From: Ruminococcus sp.
Lineage (GTDB): Bacteria; Bacillota; Clostridia; Oscillospirales; Ruminococcaceae
NCBI GenBank assembly: GCA_015066815.1
Contig: SVNR01000009.1
Coordinates: 1 to 62,588 of the forward strand
Direction of reading: 5' to 3'
DNA length: 62,588 nt
How positions within the stretch are numbered: position 1 is the first letter of the stretch; the number at the start of each line of letters is the position of its first letter. Positions 25,243-32,851 of this stretch are shown piece by piece. Below the pieces are notes generated by a model, which did not search any database, had not been told where the DNA came from, and worked only from the letters and a program-made list of their open reading frames with translations. A program made the translations under genes and the position numbers.

Positions 25243-26488
25243 AAAGAATGTTCTGGATCAAATAAAAAAAGAATGTAAGTTGATTTCAGTCGATAATTTT
25301 GAACGGATCAAAAAAAGTGTAGAACTTGAAAATAAACAAGAAAAAACAGAAGTTATAGAGATGAAAAAGACGGGGTTTTCTGTGGCAATGAATATAGCTG
25401 CAGCAGTGACGGCTATAATAATTCCTGTTTCTGTTATGGTGTTTGTTACAAAGTCAACATCGTTGGAGCCTGATCCTGACAATATACGGGAGATCTATGT
25501 AGCTACCGGTTCTGAAACTACTTCTCAGAGTGAAAAATACTCTGAAGCTTTAAACCATGAAACAAACAAAATACAGAATACCTATGGATCTGACGCTGTA
25601 TCTGTACCGGATACGGAGAGCACAGAGGGAACAGAAGCCGTTACTTCAGCTGATTCTGAAGCATCAGAGCCTGAAAAAACAAATACTATGACACAGATCA
25701 TAACAGAAAAAACAACAGCTCCTTATACCGTAACCTTTGAAGTGACCGAGAGTAGTACATATTCCGGTACTACAGACGAAACAGGTAAATATACTACAAA
25801 ACATTCTGCAGTGCCAGACTTTTCCGGTCGACCAAATGAGTTTCAATCATCAGGTGTTACCGTCTTGCCCAGTTCGCCAGTCTCGCCTGAGACAACAGTA
25901 GCTGATATGACATATCCGGTTAGCACCGTTCCTTCAACTGATTCACCTGTTGTGACTTTACCGCTGATGACATCATATGTTACAAAACCCTGTATGACAG
26001 ATCGGTTTCCGTTAGAAAGTGCACCTCAGACAACCGCATGTGTGACAAATCAGCATGATTTTCCCGAATGTACAACTGCAGAAGCTGTGACAACAGTTTA
26101 TGAAACTGTTCCACCATATGAAATGACACCGCCTTCTACTACAGTACCTGTAAGCAATAAAAACCTTCATATTGTACCGGGATATACTGATAAGCTTTTT
26201 TCTATACAGAGAACTATCTCTTCATCCATGATATATTCTGAAAAGATTTATCACGGAGAGGATTATGACTATAAGGTGGTTATGCCGGATTCATATGTTA
26301 TCCATGTATACGATGTGATAATATACAGCTATGATTATTTTGATTATATCAATAAAGGCGACTATGTTTTAAAATCCGAAACCAAGTACAGTATTGAGGA
26401 GGTCATCGAAGGTGCTTCACCTCTGCTTACGATAGAGGATCTTTACAATGCGGGACTCAAGGCAGAGGTTCTGCCTAAAAATCAATAA
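25235..26488 (+). CDS. single-pass membrane protein with Ser/Thr-rich ectodomain, probable anti-sigma factor
   Basis: A 417-residue protein from ATG 25235, which overlaps the sigma gene by 8 bp. Residues 1-47 are cytosolic and charged, a size fit for a short sigma-binding segment. One membrane helix spans about 48-72. Residues ~80-305 are a long Thr/Ser/Pro-rich stretch, like a wall-spanning stalk. The last ~110 residues (from NLHIVPGYTDKLF) look folded, with many Tyr and Asp, and are of unknown type. There is no ZAS zinc motif and no recognisable carbohydrate-binding module. RsgI-type anti-sigma factors of Clostridium thermocellum share the plan (short cytosolic part, helix, exposed sensor), but homology is not shown. 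Confidence 0.7.
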   Translation: MNEKNVLDQIKKECKLISVDNFERIKKSVELENKQEKTEVIEMKKTGFSVAMNIAAAVTAIIIPVSVMVFVTKSTSLEPDPDNIREIYVATGSETTSQSEKYSEALNHETNKIQNTYGSDAVSVPDTESTEGTEAVTSADSEASEPEKTNTMTQIITEKTTAPYTVTFEVTESSTYSGTTDETGKYTTKHSAVPDFSGRPNEFQSSGVTVLPSSPVSPETTVADMTYPVSTVPSTDSPVVTLPLMTSYVTKPCMTDRFPLESAPQTTACVTNQHDFPECTTAEAVTTVYETVPPYEMTPPSTTVPVSNKNLHIVPGYTDKLFSIQRTISSSMIYSEKIYHGEDYDYKVVMPDSYVIHVYDVIIYSYDYFDYINKGDYVLKSETKYSIEEVIEGASPLLTIEDLYNAGLKAEVLPKNQ

Positions 26489-26524
26489 TAAACAGATTTA
26501 TTTTTCAGAAAGGATGAGCGTATT

Positions 26525-28405
26525 ATGAAAATCAAAAAAATAACATCACTTTTGCTTTCTTTTGTGCTTGTGTCAGGAACGTTTCTTACAGAAACTCAGA
26601 CGGTAGGAAAAGCATACGGACTTCAAACGAAAGTTAATGGAAATACTTTCGAATTAGGTGGTTCAGGAAAGTATGTTTTTGACAAGGAAAAAGGTTCGGA
26701 TGTGCATATATATGACATATGCAGGTATGAATCGGATACGTTAGCCGAAAAGGTTGTTATACCGGAGAGACTTAACGAGTACAGAATAGGCGGAGTAAAA
26801 GCAATCAACAGTGAGAACGTGAAAAATCTTGTTCTGTCTGACGGCATAATGTTCATAGAGAACACTGAAAAATCTTTAGGATGTCCGAATCTCGAATGTA
26901 TAGTGATGCCTGATGAGCTTGTAAGTATTCAGGGAAAGGGTCTCGGAGCTGACATAGTACTCATAGGGAACCGCAATACATACGCAGAGTATTATTCAAA
27001 AAAGAACGGAAATGTTTTCAGAGAGCTTGGAGATATCAATAATGACGGAAAAGTAAGCGTATCTGATCTTGTTAAAACTATATCCGGAGTGCTTTGTGCT
27101 GATAAGACAGATGAGATGTCAAAGCTTTCTGTGGACTTTAATCATGACGGAATGCTTGGTGTGCTTGATGTATTGTTTATGAAACAGAGACTGCTTGAGG
27201 ATGATACAAACGGTTCGGCAGTGATTTCCGGATGTGTTGCAGCACCTGAGCTTATGTCGATAAGCAGAGTAACAGAGAAGGAGCAAATAAAACCTTACAG
27301 CAGCTTTGCTTCGGAGTTTACAGATGATATTTTACTCGGCACTGTAGATGAGAACGGTGAGGAGAATACTGTATATTCGCCGGTAAGCTTATATATGGCA
27401 CTCTCGGTACTTGCTGAGTGTTCAGATAACGCTACACTTGACGAGCTTCTCAATGTACTCAAGGTTGACAGTAAGGAGTCACTTCAGGATGTAAACAGAA
27501 GAATTTTTGAATCATTGTATTTTGATGACTTTACTGCATATAACAAGATAACAAATTCTATATGGATCGATGATGAATGTGTCCCGGCATCAGACTGTCT
27601 GAAAAAGCTTGCTGAAAACTATTATACCGCTTGTTTTATGAAAGATTTTGCTTCGGAGCAAACTCCTGAAGATATGAGACAGTGGATTTACGATAATACT
27701 TCAGGAAAACTAAATCCGGAAATCGAAATAGACGGTCTGGAATTTATAAGAATATTTAACACAATAACCTTCAAAGAAAAGTGGAGAAACCGGTTTGAAA
27801 AAACAGAGACAGGCTTTTTTACGCTTGAAAACGGCGAGAAGGTAAGCTGTGACTTCTTAAAATCAGATTATGAAAGAGGTTCAGCGGTTGTAAGCGAAAA
27901 GTATGTAAAGTACATCCGTGATTTTAATGATGGATACAGAATGAATTTTGTTCTTCCTAATGAAGGTACATCGGTAAATGATATACTGTCTGACAGCGAT
28001 GTTATGCATGAGATTTTTTCTGAAGGCTATAAGAAAGCGCGCACATATGATATAACAAATCTTTTGATTCCTGAGCTTAATATCAAATCCAAGCTTAAAC
28101 TTGATGATGCAGTCAAAAAAATAGGAGCAGAAGGCATCTATAAATCCGCTGATCTTAGTACGCTTTTAGGCAAGGAACAGAATAATTTACTTAGTCCTTA
28201 TGTAAAAGAAATCCTTCAGGAAGCTGTTCTGACTGTAGATCAAGATGGCTGTGAGGCTGCTGCTTATACAAGCATCAAGATTGTTCAGGAATCTGCTTAT
28301 CCGCATATCGAGTTTGTAGCAGACAGACCTTTTATGTATTATATATCTGATGATAACAATACACCAATTTTTATAGGTGTTATCAATGACCCGACAGCAG
28401 AATAA
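26525..28405 (+). CDS. secreted serpin with internal dockerin
   Basis: A 626-residue protein. A signal peptide (~1-30) is followed by a BspA-like leucine-rich-repeat fragment (~70-160), a complete dockerin at 169-224 (loops D170-D181 and D204-D215), and a serpin domain (about 258-625). The serpin has an inhibitory-type hinge: DQDGCEAAAYTS with small residues at the P12-P10 positions, then the conserved EFVADRPFMYYI. Counting from G575 as P15 places P1 near E589. Serpins trap proteases by cleavage of this loop. On the cellulosome it would protect enzymes from host or microbial proteases; cellulosomal serpins are known in C. thermocellum. It starts 36 bp after the anti-sigma gene and may be controlled with it. 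Confidence 0.88.
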   Translation: MKIKKITSLLLSFVLVSGTFLTETQTVGKAYGLQTKVNGNTFELGGSGKYVFDKEKGSDVHIYDICRYESDTLAEKVVIPERLNEYRIGGVKAINSENVKNLVLSDGIMFIENTEKSLGCPNLECIVMPDELVSIQGKGLGADIVLIGNRNTYAEYYSKKNGNVFRELGDINNDGKVSVSDLVKTISGVLCADKTDEMSKLSVDFNHDGMLGVLDVLFMKQRLLEDDTNGSAVISGCVAAPELMSISRVTEKEQIKPYSSFASEFTDDILLGTVDENGEENTVYSPVSLYMALSVLAECSDNATLDELLNVLKVDSKESLQDVNRRIFESLYFDDFTAYNKITNSIWIDDECVPASDCLKKLAENYYTACFMKDFASEQTPEDMRQWIYDNTSGKLNPEIEIDGLEFIRIFNTITFKEKWRNRFEKTETGFFTLENGEKVSCDFLKSDYERGSAVVSEKYVKYIRDFNDGYRMNFVLPNEGTSVNDILSDSDVMHEIFSEGYKKARTYDITNLLIPELNIKSKLKLDDAVKKIGAEGIYKSADLSTLLGKEQNNLLSPYVKEILQEAVLTVDQDGCEAAAYTSIKIVQESAYPHIEFVADRPFMYYISDDNNTPIFIGVINDPTAE

Positions 28406-28431
28406 ATTTGTTTTTCCGATTTAATGATCAT

Positions 28432-28471
28432 TGCCGCCCTTGTTTGTATGAAATTACAGACAGGGGCGGCA
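28432..28471 (+). terminator. terminator after the serpin gene
   Basis: TGCCGCCC pairs with GGGCGGCA, extended by TGT/ACA pairs, around the 40-nt hairpin; the following T-tract is short. Confidence 0.6.
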
Positions 28472-28514
28472 TAGTTTCTTAGTATGCTGATACATTCTTA
28501 AGGTAAAATCAGCC

Positions 28515-28543
28515 TTGATTCGACCTTGAAAATATGGTATAAT
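28515..28543 (+). promoter_or_regulatory. promoter of the radical SAM gene
   Basis: TTGATT (28515-28520), 17 nt, TATAAT (28538-28543), with TGG before the -10 (extended -10). Confidence 0.7.
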
Positions 28544-28579
28544 TATAGAATAATATAAGCTTATTTTATTAAAAACAAT

Positions 28580-28624
28580 AAATGTGAATCGCTCTGTTTT
28601 ATGTGATTCACATTTGTTTTGTTT
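28580..28624 (+). terminator. leader hairpin, possible attenuator
   Basis: AAATGTGAATC (28580-28590) pairs perfectly with 28605-28615 and is followed by a T-rich tract (TGTTTTGTTT). It lies between the promoter and the SD, so it could end transcription early. Confidence 0.5.
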
Positions 28625-28670
28625 ATAAAAAAATATTTTTCGGGCAGTATATTAAGGAAGGTGAAAAGCA

Positions 28671-29588
28671 TTGAAAAAAGAACTTGGCTCGTGTACGCTC
28701 TGTCCTCGTGAGTGCGGAGCGGACAGAATAAACAGAGTCGGATACTGCGGAGTTCCTGCAGATGCTGTGGTAGGGAGAGCATCTCTTCATATGTGGGAAG
28801 AACCATGTATTTCCGGTGAGGAAGGTTCAGGGACAGTTTTCTTTTCCGGTTGCCCCTTAAAATGCGTTTATTGTCAGAATCATCATATATCGGATGGAAA
28901 ATCAGGCATCAGGATCACTGATTCGAGACTTTCTGAAATCTTTATAGAGCTTCAGAAAAAAGGAGCAAATAATATAAACCTTGTTACGCCGACTCACTAT
29001 ACTTTGTCCGTGATAAACGCTGTTTTAAAAGCAAGAGAAAACGGTCTTGTTATCCCGGTCATATATAACTGCAGCGGATATGAAAAAACACAGACGCTTG
29101 ATATGCTCAGAGGTATAGTAGATATATATCTTACAGACTTCAAGTATATAAGACGGGAAACTGCTATGCGTTATTCATGCGCACCTGATTATCCTGAAGC
29201 TGTAAAGAGAGCTCTGGACTGTATGTTTGATCAGACGGGCAGTCCGGAGTTTGATGAAAAGGGAATAATGAAAAAAGGGATCATAGTAAGGCATCTTATA
29301 CTTCCCGAGCATTCTGAAGAGTCAAAGGAAATAATAGAATATCTGTATGAAAGATATGGCGATAATATTTTTATGAGTATTATGAATCAGTATACGCCGG
29401 TACGTTCATATGAGGAATTTCCTGAGCTGAACAGGAAAGTAACCAATGAAGAATACGAAAGCGTTATAGACTTTGCAGTAGAGAAGGGTGTTCAGAATGC
29501 TTTTGTGCAGGACGGAGAAACAGCATCTGAAAGCTTTATTCCCTGCTTTGACGGAGAGGGAGTTCAAGGGAGCACGGAAGCTTTATGA
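28671..29588 (+). CDS. radical SAM protein of the PflA-like (COG1313) family
   Basis: A 305-residue iron-sulfur protein. The N-terminus has an extra Cys cluster (CTLCPRECGADR), and the radical SAM motif is FFSGCPLKCVYCQNH (CxxxCxxC). NLVTPTHY and YLTDFKYI follow. Relatives resemble pyruvate-formate-lyase activases but lack an assigned partner; no glycyl-radical enzyme gene is adjacent. The start is TTG with GGAAGGTG 8 nt upstream. A leader hairpin may attenuate it. The next gene starts 16 bp after its stop. Confidence 0.85.
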   Translation: MKKELGSCTLCPRECGADRINRVGYCGVPADAVVGRASLHMWEEPCISGEEGSGTVFFSGCPLKCVYCQNHHISDGKSGIRITDSRLSEIFIELQKKGANNINLVTPTHYTLSVINAVLKARENGLVIPVIYNCSGYEKTQTLDMLRGIVDIYLTDFKYIRRETAMRYSCAPDYPEAVKRALDCMFDQTGSPEFDEKGIMKKGIIVRHLILPEHSEESKEIIEYLYERYGDNIFMSIMNQYTPVRSYEEFPELNRKVTNEEYESVIDFAVEKGVQNAFVQDGETASESFIPCFDGEGVQGSTEAL

Positions 29589-29604
29589 ATGGAGTGAATT
29601 TTTT

Positions 29605-30132
29605 TTGAATAAGGTACTGAGTCATTTCTTAACAATAACAAAACACAGAAACAAGGTTCTTGTGTACTGTTTCAGAGCGGGTATACCATGGCAGGGGCTT
29701 TTACATGACCTTTCCAAGTATTCCTGGTGTGAGTTCACAAACGGATGTCGTTTTTATCAGGGAACACGTTCTCCGCATGAGGCAGAACGTGAAATAAACG
29801 GTTATTCACTTGCATGGATGCATCATAAGGGAAGAAACAGGCATCATTTTGAATACTGGACAGACTATGATTGTAAAACAAGACTTTCCACACCGGTCAA
29901 AATGCCTATAAAGTATGTAAAAGAAATGTTTTGTGACAGAGTGGCGGCGAGCAAAATATATATGAAAGAAAAATATTATGACGCAGCTCCTTACGAATAT
30001 TTTATCAGAGGAAAGCAAAGAAGAATTATTGATCCGGATACTTCAGAATTACTTGAGAATTTTTTGAAAATGCTTGAAGAAAAGGGAGAAAAAGAAACTT
30101 TTAAATATATAAAAAATCTTAAAAATTATTAA
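29605..30132 (+). CDS. DUF5662 family protein
   Basis: A 175-residue protein. The start is TTG 29605 (GGAGTG 8 nt upstream); the longer frame from 29488 would lie inside the radical SAM gene. It contains HDLSKYSWCEF near residue 37 and WMHHKGRNRHHFEYW near 70. These His/Asp blocks resemble an HD-like metal site and are the signature of DUF5662 proteins of Firmicutes. Function is unknown; the family name sometimes given (catalase) is unsupported here. It is likely co-transcribed with the radical SAM gene. Confidence 0.75.
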   Translation: MNKVLSHFLTITKHRNKVLVYCFRAGIPWQGLLHDLSKYSWCEFTNGCRFYQGTRSPHEAEREINGYSLAWMHHKGRNRHHFEYWTDYDCKTRLSTPVKMPIKYVKEMFCDRVAASKIYMKEKYYDAAPYEYFIRGKQRRIIDPDTSELLENFLKMLEEKGEKETFKYIKNLKNY

Positions 30133-30249
30133 AATATATAACATATCAGATTTTAACTGTCATTAAAAAAATAACTTTATGGTATGATTTTGGTTTTTTA
30201 TGTCATCAAAACAAAATAAATTTGATATATACATATTGTTTTTTTAGTA

Positions 30250-30278
30250 TTGACAAATTGAAATAAAAATGTTATAAT
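30250..30278 (+). promoter_or_regulatory. consensus promoter of the HTH regulator
   Basis: TTGACA (30250-30255), 17 nt, TATAAT (30273-30278). Confidence 0.85.
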
Positions 30279-30358
30279 TCATAATATAGAATAATAATTC
30301 AGAGATGTTTTATGCATAATACACGCTATGTATAAAAATCAGATAGGAGTGTTTGATT

Positions 30359-30637
30359 ATGAATGAAGAAACAAAAGACTTATTGGTTGAAAGAATGACA
30401 GAAAATCTCGTAGTACTCAGAGCAAAGCTCGGTATTACACAGGCAGAGCTTGCAGATATTGCAGGAATGAGCAGACAGACAATACTTGCTATCGAAAAGA
30501 AGCAGAGAACTATGACATGGAATACTTTCCTTTCACTTCTCTTTATCTTCTCGATAAACAAGGATACAGCTGCACTTCTTAATCTGTTCGAAATTCTTAC
30601 AGACGAGCTTACTGATTATATAAAAATCAAAAAGTAA
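30359..30637 (+). CDS. XRE-family HTH regulator
   Basis: A 92-residue protein from ATG 30359 (AGGAG 9 nt upstream). Residues ~10-65 form a Cro/CI-type helix-turn-helix (LVVLRAKLGITQAELADIAG then MSRQTILAIEKKQRTMTWNT), followed by a helical tail that probably dimerises. This short type is common in Clostridia as a stand-alone regulator. It is monocistronic with a perfect promoter, and codon choice (GCA, CTT, ATC) is fairly polished, hinting at good expression. The target is unknown; the structured region downstream (30638-31300) is next to it. Confidence 0.85.
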   Translation: MNEETKDLLVERMTENLVVLRAKLGITQAELADIAGMSRQTILAIEKKQRTMTWNTFLSLLFIFSINKDTAALLNLFEILTDELTDYIKIKK

Positions 30638-30725
30638 GCACAGTGTTATGATAGGGTAAGCCGGGTTTTCGGCGGGGATTTTTATAAAATTTTTTATTGT
30701 CCTGGTTTTAAGGGGGATTTTAGTG

Positions 30726-30759
30726 ATAGTAAACTACAAATGATTTTTTTGTTTACTAT
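30726..30759. repeat. solo side hairpin of the dispersed repeat
   Basis: ATAGTAAAC (30726-30734) pairs with GTTTACTAT (30751-30759), the same arm sequence as the right hairpin of copy F, but with no core beside it. Confidence 0.55.
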
Positions 30760-30917
30760 ACAAAAATCAGGTTCAAAAATGTCCTGTAAAAGCTTCATTA
30801 AAAAAATTGCCGATACATCTCAATCATGTCTTGTTGGCAGATCAATAACAGAACTGTCACCGGGAAAACAAAAGTTTTATTCTATAATCGTCAAATACAA
30901 AAAAGCAGCGTGTAAAA

Positions 30918-31001
30918 AAGCGGATCTGTAAAGGATACATAAGACCGCTTACCGGACATCAATGAGATCTCTTCAAAAAATCCGGCACTATATCATGTAT
31001 C
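30918..31001. other. segment with two mutually exclusive stems
   Basis: AAGCGG (30918-30923) can pair with CCGCTT (30945-30950). GATACAT (30934-30940) pairs with ATGTATC (30995-31001), with an inner CCGGA/TCCGG stem (30952-30956 with 30981-30985). The two outer stems cross, so they form either a pseudoknot or alternatives. Confidence 0.35.
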
Positions 31002-31044
31002 ATCCATGCAAAAAAAGTTTTTCATAACGAAAAAGCATAAACTA

Positions 31045-31195
31045 AAAAAGAGCCGGTTGCGGCTGTTCCTGCGTTTGATTCAATAGTCCTTCATGCTGGT
31101 CATTACTGCCTGAGCAGTGAGCTCCGGAGGATACAGAGTTGACAGTACTTTCTGAGGCTTACAGGAACAGATGCAGTAACCGGCTTTGGTTTTAT
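31045..31195 (+). ncRNA. candidate structured RNA upstream of the alanyl-tRNA editing gene
   Basis: A closing stem AGCCGGTT/AACCGGCT (31051-31058 with 31178-31185), then a second 9-bp stem CTGTTCCTG/CAGGAACAG (31063-31071 with 31162-31170), enclose a branched interior with a 7-bp TTACTGC/GCAGTGA hairpin around 31103-31120 and a CAGA/TCTG hairpin. A T-rich tail follows. I see no T-box consensus and cannot place it in a known class. The plus strand is an assumption. Confidence 0.45.
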
Positions 31196-31198
31196 AAA

Positions 31199-31245
31199 AC
31201 GATATGCACGGAGTGCCCGCAGGGAACGGATGTGCAGGCAATATT
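31199..31245 (-). repeat. dispersed hairpin repeat, copy D
   Basis: Reverse-orientation core: TGCAC (31205-31209) to GTGCA (31232-31236), 32 nt outer span, inner GTGCCC/GGGAAC with loop GCA. No side hairpins were seen. It lies in the leader of the gene at 31301. Confidence 0.7.
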
Positions 31246-31300
31246 AATAAATATGCCGGGATAACGTATATCTATAATAATAACCGGGAGTAAAGAAAAA

Positions 31301-32452
31301 ATGACAGAAAAACTATATTACAAAGACGCATATCTGAAAGAATTTACAGCAACTGTTGTTTCGTGCATCAGAACAGATAACTTATATGAAACGGAACTTG
31401 ACATGACTGCTTTTTTTCCGGAGGGAGGAGGTCAGTCGTCTGATACAGGTTACATAGATGATTCTTTTGTATCGGATGTCAGAGAAAAGGATGGAAAAAT
31501 AATTCATCTTACTGACAGGGCGTTTGATTACGGAACGGTTGTTTGCGGAAAAATAAACTGGGACAGAAGATTCAGAAACATGCAGAATCATTCAGGAGAG
31601 CATATAGTATCAGGGCTTATACACAGCAGCTTCGGTTATAACAATGTCGGTTTTCATATAGGAAGCAACGGTGTTACTGTTGACATAGATCATGAGCTGA
31701 GTGAAGAAGATATACGTATGATAGAGACTGAAGCCAATACCGTAGTTGTAAGCAACACTCCTGTTGTTGCAGAGTTTCCGACAGATGATGAGCTTGAAAA
31801 GATGTCGTACAGAAGCAAGCTTGAGCTTACAGAAAATGTCCGTATTGTTACGATAGGCGAATATGACACGTGTGCCTGCTGTGCTCCGCATGTGAGTCGT
31901 ACCGGTGAAATAGGTCTTATAAAAATACTCGATACCGAACGCTATAAGGGCGGAACAAGAATACAGATGCTGTGCGGTTTTGATGCTCTTGAGGACTATA
32001 ATACCAGATACAGAAACACAGCCGAAATATCAGCATTGTTATCTGCAAAGCAGCCGGAGGTGTCTGAGGCAGTAAAAAGACTGGCTGCAGAGCTTAATGA
32101 AGAAAAACGGCTTAAGACCGAAATAAAAAAAGAACTTATGGCACTGAAGCTTCAGGGACTAAAAGAACGCGACGGAAACATGTGCGTTTTTGATGATAAG
32201 TGCGATATGAACGACTTAAGGGCTATAGTGAACGAGGGGATAAAAAAATGCAAAGGGATATGTGCCGCTTTTTCAGGAAGTGATAAGTCGGGGTATAAGT
32301 ATGTTATTGCAAGCTCCTCTGAAAACATCGGAAAGAGAGCTTCAGAGATAAACAAAGCTCTTGACGGAAGAGGCGGAGGTTCTGCTATGATACAGGGGAG
32401 CGTAAGCGCCTCAAGAGACAGAATAGAAAGCTACATAACTGCTTTTGAATAA
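31301..32452 (+). CDS. alanyl-tRNA editing protein (AlaX, long form)
   Basis: A 383-residue free-standing editing enzyme that hydrolyses Ser- or Gly-tRNA(Ala). The N-terminal beta-barrel (FFPEGGGQSSDTG) and the metal site HSGEHIVSG (H~98, H~102) with CACCAPH (~residues 192-198) match AlaRS editing domains. The C-terminal third has a coiled-coil helix and a DHHA1 domain (GRGGGSAMIQGSV), as in AlaX-L proteins. Length is typical. A GGGAG lies about 12 nt before the ATG. It is preceded and followed by copies of the dispersed hairpin repeat and ends at a terminator. Confidence 0.9.
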   Translation: MTEKLYYKDAYLKEFTATVVSCIRTDNLYETELDMTAFFPEGGGQSSDTGYIDDSFVSDVREKDGKIIHLTDRAFDYGTVVCGKINWDRRFRNMQNHSGEHIVSGLIHSSFGYNNVGFHIGSNGVTVDIDHELSEEDIRMIETEANTVVVSNTPVVAEFPTDDELEKMSYRSKLELTENVRIVTIGEYDTCACCAPHVSRTGEIGLIKILDTERYKGGTRIQMLCGFDALEDYNTRYRNTAEISALLSAKQPEVSEAVKRLAAELNEEKRLKTEIKKELMALKLQGLKERDGNMCVFDDKCDMNDLRAIVNEGIKKCKGICAAFSGSDKSGYKYVIASSSENIGKRASEINKALDGRGGGSAMIQGSVSASRDRIESYITAFE

Positions 32453-32460
32453 TAGTGTTA

Positions 32461-32525
32461 TTATGGTGAAAAAAATCACTATATTTCCTTGCGCATTCGC
32501 TGACTGCGAAAGCTTAGTGCATATA
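32461..32525 (+). repeat. dispersed hairpin repeat, copy E (diverged)
   Basis: A side hairpin (GGTGAA/TTCACC-like remnant, about 32465-32482) is followed by core TGCGC (32490-32494) to GTGCA (32517-32521), again 32 nt. The inner TGACTGCG is kept, but the inner stem has decayed. Confidence 0.5.
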
Positions 32526-32539
32526 CATAAAAATCATAT

Positions 32540-32573
32540 CAGTGTCGGTGCAGTCAGCGTCGGCACTGTTTTT
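32540..32573 (+). terminator. terminator after the alanyl-tRNA editing gene
   Basis: CAGTGTCG pairs with CGGCACTG (one wobble), followed by TTTTTA. The rest of the gap to 32851 is AT-rich, with a TATAAT at 32784-32789 that may be the -10 of the transporter operon; its -35 is weak. Confidence 0.65.
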
Positions 32574-32851
32574 ATATATTGCAATGAAAGTCAGGTATAA
32601 TTTTTTTATAAAATTATTAAAAGTTGTATTTGTTTCTTAATCGATATAGTGTACAAATTCTTTGTTAGAAATATTATAAATGTAACAAACGAGAGATATG
32701 GTGAACAAAAAAATAACAATTAGCAGTAAAAATATTACCCCAAACAGTAAAATATATACGTTCAAAAGATCCAAAATAAACGTTATAATGAAAACATAAG
32801 AAATGTGAAAACACACAAAAACATTGCACATAACAGGAGGAAATTATACTT

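Larger units (their letters stand above)
30638..31300. other. 663-bp non-coding region with several secondary-structure elements
   Basis: No convincing gene: a 63-codon frame at 30740-30931 has no SD and no recognisable content. The region holds a solo side hairpin of the dispersed repeat (30726-30759), an inverted-repeat segment with two competing pairings (30918-31001), a larger folded element (31051-31185) and repeat copy D (31199-31245). Confidence 0.6.

Noticed and set aside
30740-30931. 63-codon frame downstream of the HTH gene
   Set aside because: No SD, starts inside a repeat side hairpin, and its end overlaps the crossing-stem segment; basic low-complexity product.
31200-31300. T-box leader for the alanyl-tRNA editing gene
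   Set aside because: No T-box (AGGGTGGNACCGCG-type) sequence and no matching antiterminator/terminator pair were found.
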